64,000 nucleotides of DNA from CAVOGJ01 sp963695405. Lineage in GTDB: Bacteria; Planctomycetota; Planctomycetia; Pirellulales; Pirellulaceae. Shown one piece after another: positions 57,335-64,000 of this stretch. The stretch's first letter is position 1. The number at the start of each line of letters is the position of its first letter. A program made the position numbers and the translations under genes. The stretch spans positions 1 to 64,000 of the forward strand of contig CAVOGJ010000015.1 of the NCBI GenBank assembly GCA_963695405.1, in the 5' to 3' direction. The notes under the pieces are model-generated. The model worked only from the letters and a program-made list of their open reading frames with translations. It searched no databases and had not been told where the DNA came from.

Positions 57335-57719
57335 GTGGCTGCGGCCGCCACGCTCATGATCGTGGTCCTTAGCGGCTTGCTGTGTAAGTCCTACCGTGGA
57401 CCATGGCAGGCATTCATCAATGATTTTGGACCGGCCAGCGTTGCCTACGTGACGGCCTGGATGCTGCTCGGGCTCCTGCTCTTCCCCGACCAGTCGGTGG
57501 ATCCCCGGCATTGCCGTGGTCGTTTTGGTCGGCACCATGCTGATTGAATTCTCTCAGCTCCTACACCCGGCGTGGCTGCAGTCAGTACGGAGCAATCCCA
57601 TCCTGCGGGTCGTTTTAGGAACGACTTTTTCCTGGCGGGACTTTCCGGCATATTTGGTGGGCGCGGTCGCGGGCACGGCCTTGCTTCGCTGGCTTTGCCG
57701 CACTGCCGGCGCGACGTGA
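57335..57719 (+). CDS. Small membrane protein, DUF2809 family (frameshifted)
   Basis: Two overlapping frames together give one small multi-spanning membrane protein of about 128 residues. It has LMIVVLSGLLCKSYRGPW, SVAYVTAWMLLGLLLFPDQS and, after a shift near 57500, VVLVGTMLIEFSQLLHPAWL and VLGTTFSWRDFPAYLVGAV. The motif LIEFSQLLHP with GTTFSWRDFPAYL matches DUF2809. Function is unknown; the family has a VanZ-like look. GTG 57335 is the nominal start. ATG 57307, one frame off, could be the true start with another base error, giving R-N-I-R-V before the first helix. Confidence 0.75.
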
Positions 57720-57799
57720 CGCCTGGCGCGAATGGTCCTGTCGCCGGGCAACCGTTCGTCAGATGCCGCGTGTCGGCGCACCGCCGGTGAGCGCACAGG

Positions 57800-58913
57800 T
57801 CAGATTGGCGCATACCGCGTCGGACGTTCGGCGTCCCCTTGATTCGGTTCAAAGACATGAACCTTGCTGGTGTCGATCAGGACAGGCAGACTTTGCCCGG
57901 CCTTCACCTCGCGCGTTGGAACGCGGCAGACAATGCGGTGACCGGTCGACGTGCGTGCGAACAGGTCCATGGTGGCACCCAGAATTTCGACCACATCGAT
58001 CTGGATCGGGATGGCTCCCTTATCCCCCTCGTTGCACATCGAAATCGCCTCGGGTCGGACGCCCAGGGTCACGGTCTGGTGGGCAAACTCACCCAGGTGC
58101 GGGCCGCGGGCCGCGTCGATGGGAATGGCCAGCCCTTCTCCCTCGAACCGCAGTTGCCCATTCTGGCCCGTCAGCCGTCCATCGATGAAATTCATGGGGG
58201 GCATGCCGACGAAGCTGGCCACAAAACGATCGACCGGCTCGCGGTAGACTTCCAGTGGCGTGCCACACTGATGAATCACGCCATTGTTCATCACCACGAC
58301 TCGATCCCCCAGCGTCATCGCTTCTTCTTGATCGTGGGTCACATAGATGGTGGTGGTCTGTAGATTTTGCTGCAGGTGTTTCAGTTCGGCCCGCGTGCTC
58401 ACCCGCAGTTTGGCATCCAGATTCGAGAGCGGTTCGTCAAAGAGAAAGACGCGAGGCTGGCGAACGATGGCGCGACCGACGGCGACGCGTTGCCGCTGGC
58501 CGCCGGAGAGCTGCCGTGGGCGCCGTTGCAAGACGTCCTCCAATCCCAACGTCTTGGCCGCCCACTGGACCTGTTCTTCGATCTTGGCCTTCAGGCACCC
58601 GTCGCAGCTTGAGGGCGAAGGCGAGGTTCTTATACACCGTCATGTGCGGGTAGAGTGCGTAATTCTGGAACACCATGGCGATATCACGATCCTTCGGGGC
58701 CACATCGTTGACCACCCGATCGCCAATCTGAATGGTACCGTCGCTGACTTCCTCCAGTCCCGCCACCATGCGGAGCGACGTGGTTTTGCCACAACCGGAG
58801 GGCCCCACGAGCACGACGAACTCCTTGTCCCGTATCTCGAGATTGACCCCTTTTACGGCTTCGAATCCATTCGGATAGCGTTTGACGACGTCTTTCAGAA
58901 CGACTTGAGCCAT
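57800..58913 (-). CDS. MalK/UgpC-type sugar ABC transporter ATPase (one frameshift)
   Basis: This ATPase belongs to the carbohydrate-uptake family with a C-terminal OB/TOBE regulatory part. It starts MAQVVLKDVVKRYPNGFEAV, with Walker A GPSGCGKTT, Q loop MVFQNYALYPHMTVY, signature LSGGQRQRVAVGR, Walker B VFLFDEPLSNLDAKLR and the switch His in YVTHDQEEAMTLGDR. The C-terminal part has SFVGMPPMNFIDG and TLGVRPEAI. The frame breaks near 58600, in the helical domain (AFALKLRR to the GLEDVLQRRPRQLSGG stretch). No permease or binding-protein genes are adjacent, so it may serve several importers in trans, as MsmK-type ATPases do. It follows the hybrid kinase by 145 bp on the same strand. Confidence 0.92.
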
Positions 58914-59058
58914 AATCGTATTCCAGGGGTGGATGCGGACCTGCCGCGAACACCGCCAAGGCACCACACCCGTGACGCCACCAAGGCCGCCGCCAGCAAA
59001 CCAAGCCCCATATTCTAGGTCAAGCCTGGGGGTGGAACCAGCCACCGCTCGGGGGACG

Positions 59059-61548
59059 TCACGCCCCACGCGCCTCGATCAAGGGGGCCAGCTTTTCCGC
59101 CAACTGCTGCTGTCGAATCGGCTTGGACAAGTAATCATCCATGCCGGCATCGAGGCATTTCTGTTCGTCTTCACGCATGGCGCGGGCGGTCAAGGCGATG
59201 ATCGGGACGTGGCGTCCACTCCCCTCTTCCAGCTGGCGGATGTGCCGTGTTGCGTCCAGTCCATCCAGCACGGGCATCTGCACATCCATCAGGATCACAT
59301 CGAAATCGCCGGTCTCAAAAAGTTGCACGGCTTCGCCGCCATCATTCGCCACCACGACCTCGTGGCCTTGCTGGCTGAGGATGCCCATCGCCAGTTTCTG
59401 ATTCACGCGGTTATCCTCAGCCAGCAGCACTTTCAATGCCGCCGCCGCGGTGGGAGCCGCGGGCGCGTCTTTCAAACCCGCTTCCGGCATCACATGTTCC
59501 AACTGCAACGTGGACTGAATCGCGTTAAACACCTCCGACTGCTTGACCGGCTTGGTCAATCGCAATTGCACGCCCAGGTCGGCCAGTCGCTCCGAATCGC
59601 TGATACCGGTACTGGAAGTCAGCATGATGACGTGCGTGTCGGCAAGTTCAGGATCGTCGCGAATCCACTGAGCCAGCTGCAAGCCGTCGTGCTGGGGCAT
59701 ATTAAAATCGCTTAGCACGATCGAGATGGGATGCCCGGCGGTGGCCGCCGACCGCAGTTGCTCGATGGCGGCCTGCGCGCTGGCGACCGAATGAGGCTGC
59801 ATGCCCCAATTCAGCACCATTTCGACCAGGATGCGGCGATTCGTTTCGTTGTCATCAACAATCAATACGCGTAGATCATCGAGCGTATGGGGTGCGTCGA
59901 GGCGTACCTGGAACTCCTCACCGAGTGGCAGCCCGAGTCTCACCGAAAAGGTAAAACAACTTCCATAGCCGGGTCGGCTGGTAACGCCGATTTTGCCACC
60001 CATCAGCCCGACCAGCCGGGAAGTAATGGCCAGCCCAAGTCCGGTACCGCCATACGTTCGTGTCGTGGAGCTATCGACCTGTTCAAATTCTCCGAAAATT
60101 GACTCGAGCTTATCTTGAGGGATGCCGATGCCCGTGTCGCGAACGGAAACGGCCAGCCTCACCCCTTCCTCGCCGTCGTCCGGCAAGCGGCTCACCTCAA
60201 CCACGATCTCTCCGGTTTCGGTGAACTTTACGGCGTTGCCCAGTAAATTGATGAGGACCTGTCGCAATCGTCCCAAGTCGCCCACAGCCAGTTCGGGGAC
60301 ATCGGGAGCCACGTAGAAAACCAATTCGAGATTTTTGGCGTGCGCCCGGATGCCGTGCGACTTGATGGTGTCTCCCAGTCCGTTGCGGACATCAAAGACG
60401 CGCCGCTCCAAGGCAAATTTCCCAGCTTCGATTTTGGCAAAATCGAGGATATCGTTGATGATTGACATCAACGACTCGGCGGACGACAACACCATCGCCA
60501 GGTATTCGCGCTGACTATCGGTCGGATTGGCATTCAGTAGCAATTCCGAGATGCCAATGATCGCGTTCATGGGCGTGCGAATTTCGTGGCTCATATTCGC
60601 CAGAAAATCGCTCTTGGCTCGATTGGCAATCTCGGCCTCGTCCTTGGTGCGCCGCAAGGCTTCCTCGATCCGCTTCAGTTCGGTGACATCGCGAGAAATC
60701 CCGAACGTACCGATAATATTACCTTCCTTGTCGCGCCAAGGAAGTTTCGTGGTCGAGCAATAGGTATCCTCACCGTCATCCCAGGTCTCACGTTCCACCT
60801 TGTTGAGAATCGGTTCACCCGTTTCGATAATTTGAAGTTCGTCCTGGCGGGCGGCCTGGGCATGCTCTTCGGAGAAAATATCGGCATCTGTCTTCCCATA
60901 CACCTCCTCGGACGATTGGAAACCAAACTTGACGGCCTGTCCGCGGCTGGTCCGCACGAAGCGACTCTCCCGATCCTTGAAGTAGATCGAATCGGGCAGA
61001 TGTTCCATCAATTGATGCAGCAGGTATTTTTCCTCTTCCAACGCCAGTTCGGCTCGATAGCGTCGAGTCACATCCCAGAAGAGCGCTTCGACGCCGACCA
61101 CGTTTCCCGCGGCGTTGCGCATCGGCATTTTGCGAACTTCAAAGTAGACCTCGCGGCCGTCATGCTGATTTCTCTCGATACATTCAAACACACCGTCGGA
61201 CTGTATGACCTTGCGGTCATCGTTGCGGTATTTCTCGGCAAGATCCGCCGGGAATAGATCAAAATCGGTTTTGCCAAGCACCTGGTCAATCGACAGCTCC
61301 ATCAGCTGCAGAAAGCGCGTGTTGGCGTACGTGATGCGACCTTCCAGATCCTTGCAAAGCACGCAGATTGGCAAGCGATCGACGAGCGATGCAAAGAACT
61401 TCTCGGGACGGCCATCGCCAATGGGCGACACTCCGGAGGGGCCCACCGGCTGTTCGCTCGTTTGTTCGTCCTTCTCTTGCATGATCTGCCAGTCAGCTGG
61501 AAGTGCGTCCCCTGAGGATTTCCGTAAAGCGCCTGCGCCGGTCCCCAT
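59059..61548 (-). CDS. Hybrid histidine kinase: PAS, PAS, HisKA, HATPase, two receivers
   Basis: This soluble sensor kinase has no membrane segment. Two PAS domains come first (IDGLPICVLCKDLEG-like DRLPICVLCKDLEGRITYAN, then HLPDSIYFKDRESRFVRTSR), each followed by a PAC-like WRDKEGNIIG stretch. HisKA has the phospho-His in FLANMSHEIRTPMNAIIG. The ATPase domain shows VRDTGIGIPQDKLESIF and TYGGTGLGLAITSRLV. Receiver 1 has VLIVDDNETNRRILVEM and SDFNMP; receiver 2 has VLLAEDNRVNQKLAMGIL and MDVQMPVLDG with LSKP. No HPt domain is present, so the relay must continue elsewhere. The start is uncertain: ATG 61548 is used here; ATG 61482 and TTG 61614 are alternatives, all with weak ribosome binding sites. 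The gene is intact at about 829 residues. Confidence 0.92.
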   Translation of the reverse strand: MGTGAGALRKSSGDALPADWQIMQEKDEQTSEQPVGPSGVSPIGDGRPEKFFASLVDRLPICVLCKDLEGRITYANTRFLQLMELSIDQVLGKTDFDLFPADLAEKYRNDDRKVIQSDGVFECIERNQHDGREVYFEVRKMPMRNAAGNVVGVEALFWDVTRRYRAELALEEEKYLLHQLMEHLPDSIYFKDRESRFVRTSRGQAVKFGFQSSEEVYGKTDADIFSEEHAQAARQDELQIIETGEPILNKVERETWDDGEDTYCSTTKLPWRDKEGNIIGTFGISRDVTELKRIEEALRRTKDEAEIANRAKSDFLANMSHEIRTPMNAIIGISELLLNANPTDSQREYLAMVLSSAESLMSIINDILDFAKIEAGKFALERRVFDVRNGLGDTIKSHGIRAHAKNLELVFYVAPDVPELAVGDLGRLRQVLINLLGNAVKFTETGEIVVEVSRLPDDGEEGVRLAVSVRDTGIGIPQDKLESIFGEFEQVDSSTTRTYGGTGLGLAITSRLVGLMGGKIGVTSRPGYGSCFTFSVRLGLPLGEEFQVRLDAPHTLDDLRVLIVDDNETNRRILVEMVLNWGMQPHSVASAQAAIEQLRSAATAGHPISIVLSDFNMPQHDGLQLAQWIRDDPELADTHVIMLTSSTGISDSERLADLGVQLRLTKPVKQSEVFNAIQSTLQLEHVMPEAGLKDAPAAPTAAAALKVLLAEDNRVNQKLAMGILSQQGHEVVVANDGGEAVQLFETGDFDVILMDVQMPVLDGLDATRHIRQLEEGSGRHVPIIALTARAMREDEQKCLDAGMDDYLSKPIRQQQLAEKLAPLIEARGA

Positions 61549-61642
61549 TTTAGACCCGGTCTGTCCCTTGCCAACAGCCGGCTGACGCGGGTTTCCTGTT
61601 TCGACTTGCGGCAATCAGCCCTAAAACGACCAACCGACCCAG

Positions 61643-62725
61643 CTAAGAGGTCCATCGGCCACCCGCCCGCGGCACGAGGTCGGCCAATTCGGCGGGGTCG
61701 TCAAACAGCCGCCAGGCTGACGCAGGCAAGTCGCGAAACGCGCGTCGATAGCGATCGGGACCCTCCGGAGCGCCGGGCAACCTGCGGATGCAAATGTGGG
61801 CCACCTGCCGCGGAAATTTCCTGGCGGTGGAACCGTAGATTTCCGGGTCTCGCTCACCCGCATCGCCGATCAACACGAAGTGACGATCGGGGAATGCCTT
61901 CAGAATCGACCGGAGCGCCCGTTTCTTGCTCCGCTTACGCCCGACGACGAGCTGCAGGATACTGGGGTCTCTCAAGCGAATGGAACGCAGATGGTACGAG
62001 CCGCCGGGGAAACCGGCCTGTTCCAGAAAGCCGGCCAGCGGATTGAACAGCTGCCACGGACTGGATGACACGTAATGAAAAACCACCCCCGCTCGTTCCC
62101 ATTGCTGATACAAGGTCGCCATGCCCGGCACATCTTGAAAGGGATGAAAAAACGTGTGCTCCAGGAGCTGACGGCGATCGCTAACGTGGCTCGACTTGAT
62201 CGTGTCATCGATATCGGAGATGACCGAGGGACCCTGCGGCGTGACCAGCTGCACCTTTCCCGCTGCCGCGACGGACGTCTTTAACGAGGTCGCTTGATAA
62301 CTCCTCCAGGGGCTGTGGGGGAGGCCCTCGGGCACTTCCAACGATGCGGCCGGTAGATGCAATGTCCCGCGCAGCATGCCGCTCCGTTTTGACTTCTTCG
62401 CCAGCATCCATGGCTGGCCTCCGAAATCGCAGCGGACGCGGCGACCTCCCAAAGTGAGCATCAAGAAGCCTTGGATGCGTTCCTGAAACTCCGGCGATGC
62501 CAGCTGGGCGTCGCTGGCGTTGAGAACCCGGCGGATCACGCGAAGCAGCATCTTTCTTCGCAAATTGTCGGGGCGAGGCGTGATCACACGCCCTTCGATG
62601 GCCACATGCCATTCCCGCCTCGTCGGCTGTAAGCGGCCGAACGAAGGATACAATTCGAGCCTCTCCGGCGGCAGCGCCGTTCCCGATGAGTCGATGGAAT
62701 CCATAGGTGTCGCATGCACGGACAT
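61643..62725 (-). CDS. App1-type phosphatidate phosphatase (DUF2183)
   Basis: A HAD-like phosphatase of the App1/DUF2183 family. The catalytic motif I is ISDIDDTIKSSHV (D-x-D-x-T), followed by FHPFQDVPGMATLY, the family-specific VFHYVSSSPWQLFNPLAGFL and the acidic motif FVLIGDAGERDPEIYG. An N-terminal region of about 160 residues precedes it. Yeast App1 dephosphorylates phosphatidic acid; bacterial substrates are unproven. No membrane segment is seen. ATG 62725 was chosen; Met 8 (62704) is an alternative. It lies just upstream of the hybrid kinase (94 bp between its stop and the ATG used here). The gene is intact. Confidence 0.9.
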   Translation of the reverse strand: MSVHATPMDSIDSSGTALPPERLELYPSFGRLQPTRREWHVAIEGRVITPRPDNLRRKMLLRVIRRVLNASDAQLASPEFQERIQGFLMLTLGGRRVRCDFGGQPWMLAKKSKRSGMLRGTLHLPAASLEVPEGLPHSPWRSYQATSLKTSVAAAGKVQLVTPQGPSVISDIDDTIKSSHVSDRRQLLEHTFFHPFQDVPGMATLYQQWERAGVVFHYVSSSPWQLFNPLAGFLEQAGFPGGSYHLRSIRLRDPSILQLVVGRKRSKKRALRSILKAFPDRHFVLIGDAGERDPEIYGSTARKFPRQVAHICIRRLPGAPEGPDRYRRAFRDLPASAWRLFDDPAELADLVPRAGGRWTS

Positions 62726-62943
62726 CGTTCAGGTTTCGCCCCCCTAGCTTGTCCCAGAATCATACCACGCTCGCCGCTCGACCAGAACCAAGGCGCAAGC
62801 GGGGAAACAGGGCATTTCGAAGGCGACCCCGCACCCCGATCGATTACCGGTCGCTCCTCGCCAAGCACCGGAGCCTTCGCTAGACTCAACAGCCACCCCT
62901 CGGCCGATGAACCTTGAACGCTGTTGCTGGGAATGGAAGCCAC

Positions 62944-64000
62944 ATGTTTTTCGCCCAGCTCGTCGCCTGGACATACAATGCCCTCCTGCTGGGGCTGGAC
63001 ATCCTGGCCGGACTCGCCATGCTGGGCCGTCGGACTCGTCGCCAATGCGCCATCGTGCTGGTGCTGCATCTGATCGTGTCGATCGTCATGGCTGCGGTCC
63101 TGACCCGTGCCCCGTATCTCTTCACGCGGCTGCTGGCTTACGCCCTGTTCCTGCATGCGCCGTTGATGCTCTTGGCCGCATCGCTCCTGCTTTGGCGATC
63201 GCGTCCGCGGACATCCTTGCTGCTGGCGACGGGCGTGGGCGTCGTCGTGGCAATCGGCTGCGACGCATTTTTGATCGAACCGCATTGGCTGACGGAGACG
63301 TACTTGACGCTTCCGTCGGACAAGATCCACACCCCAATTCGGGTCGCGATCGTGGCAGATATTCAGACGGATGATTTCGGCCCCTATGAACGCCAGGCAC
63401 TATTACGTTGCCTGGCAGCCGAGCCCGATCTCATTCTGTTTGCCGGCGACTATATTCAAGTCGCCAATGCTCAGGATTGGGATCGAGTTTGTGAAGACAT
63501 GAATGCCTGCCTCCGCGAACTCGATCCCCAAGCGACGTGGGGCGTGTTTGCCGTCCAAGGCAATACGGATCGACCATCGTGGGACGAGATTTTTTCCGGT
63601 ACCGCTGTCCGGGATTTTGAGGAGACCGCCTCGCTCGACCTGGGGCCGCTCGTGCTCACCGGACTCTCCCTCACCGATTCCTTTGATCGCCGGCTCAAGA
63701 TACCGCCGATCGAGTCCTTTCATGTGGTATTCGGGCACGCGCCCGATTTTGCGCTGGGCGATGTCCAGGCCGACCTGTGCATTGCCGGGCACACGCATGG
63801 AGGACAGGTCTGCCTGCCGGGAATCGGTCCTCTGTGGACCGTTTCCCAAGTTCCCCGATCTTGGGCCGACGGCGCGACGCGACTGACGAACGGCCGCTGG
63901 CTGATCGTTTCACGCGGCATTGGCATGGAGCGACTGGCCGCGCCCCGTCTCCGCTTTCTCTGCCGGCCCCAACTGGTCTTTCTCGACCTTGTCCCGACGG
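62944..64000 (+). CDS. Membrane-anchored metallophosphoesterase (YkuE-like), cut by window end
   Basis: One open frame runs uninterrupted from ATG 62944 to the window edge (352 codons, no stop). The first 110 residues form about four membrane helices (FFAQLVAWTYNALLLGLDIL, LHLIVSIVMAAVL, LLAYALFLHAPLMLLAASLL, LLLATGVGVVVAIGCDAFLI). The phosphoesterase domain has IRVAIVADIQTDDFGPYE, LFAGDYIQ, VQGNTDRPSW, FGHAPDFA and IAGHTHGGQVCLPG. Two normally conserved histidines are changed: D-x-H reads DIQ and GNHD reads GNTD. The GHTHGG motif is intact. The substrate is unknown; activity may be altered or lost. The gene is divergent from the App1-type gene by about 220 bp. The 3' end is missing. Confidence 0.85.
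   Translation, partial: MFFAQLVAWTYNALLLGLDILAGLAMLGRRTRRQCAIVLVLHLIVSIVMAAVLTRAPYLFTRLLAYALFLHAPLMLLAASLLLWRSRPRTSLLLATGVGVVVAIGCDAFLIEPHWLTETYLTLPSDKIHTPIRVAIVADIQTDDFGPYERQALLRCLAAEPDLILFAGDYIQVANAQDWDRVCEDMNACLRELDPQATWGVFAVQGNTDRPSWDEIFSGTAVRDFEETASLDLGPLVLTGLSLTDSFDRRLKIPPIESFHVVFGHAPDFALGDVQADLCIAGHTHGGQVCLPGIGPLWTVSQVPRSWADGATRLTNGRWLIVSRGIGMERLAAPRLRFLCRPQLVFLDLVPT

Overview
The window looks like a chromosomal segment of a planctomycete, probably Pirellulales-like. Pointers are the high GC, secreted proteins ending in PEP-CTERM signals, dockerin-type repeats on a secreted carboxypeptidase, SdrD-B, thrombospondin type 3 and PKD-like surface modules, an AceE-type pyruvate dehydrogenase, many FtsX/HlyD/TolC parts, a PQQ-propeller protein and G/C-rich palindromic intergenic elements. 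No rRNA or tRNA gene was recognised. About 17 of roughly 40 genes carry one or more single-base frameshifts, including housekeeping genes (aceE, aceF, lpdA, mnmE, murQ, hrpA). The reading is restored by one added or removed base each time, so most are probably consensus errors rather than real pseudogenes.

Layout: 1-0.5 kb, an AT-rich MITE-like inverted repeat. 0.5-4.7 kb, a giant surface protein with a 789-bp tandem repeat. 4.7-6.2 kb, a secreted M14 carboxypeptidase with dockerin repeats and PEP-CTERM. 6.4-13.1 kb (minus), aceF, aceE, lpdA and rpsD. 13.4-15.9 kb, a NarL-type response regulator and a divergent NtrC-type sigma-54 activator. 16.2-24.4 kb, hemL, tsaB, two tandem paralogous metallophosphoesterases, a YidC with an embedded PDZ-like domain, and mnmE. 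24.5-30.8 kb (minus), a PEP-CTERM protein, a YceI protein and hrpA. 31-33.5 kb, an HlyD adaptor and FtsX permease. 33.7-36.2 kb, an array of 11 palindromic elements. 36.3-43.4 kb (minus), a beta-lactamase/PG-binding/DD-carboxypeptidase fusion, a DgcA/DgcN-like pair, a GNAT, a VOC protein and a carbamoyltransferase. 43.7-46.6 kb, an ABC ATPase and a TolC-type protein. 46.7-50.9 kb (minus), a GCS2 ligase, an M20 amidohydrolase and gamma-glutamyltransferase. 51.2-55.7 kb, a MurNAc salvage locus (beta-lactamase-fold/NamZ fusion, murQ, BadF-type kinase). 55.7-64 kb, a PQQ-propeller protein, DUF2809, a MalK/UgpC ATPase, a hybrid histidine kinase, an App1-type phosphatase and a membrane metallophosphoesterase cut by the window end.

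The main theme is peptidoglycan turnover. One locus (51.2-55.7 kb) could strip peptides from MurNAc, release MurNAc exolytically, phosphorylate it and convert it to GlcNAc-6-P. A second (36.3-40.4 kb) joins a class A beta-lactamase-like domain, a PG-binding domain and a DD-carboxypeptidase in one chain, next to a DgcN/DgcA-like pair that may handle D-glutamate or muropeptide dipeptides. The adaptor and permease of a MacAB-like exporter lie on one side of the palindromic array and an ATPase and outer-membrane factor 10 kb away, so they may form one tripartite pump. The least described feature is the array at 33.7-36.2 kb: alternating head-to-head palindromes with shared G-quadruplex-prone ends, different stems and a 958-bp higher-order period.
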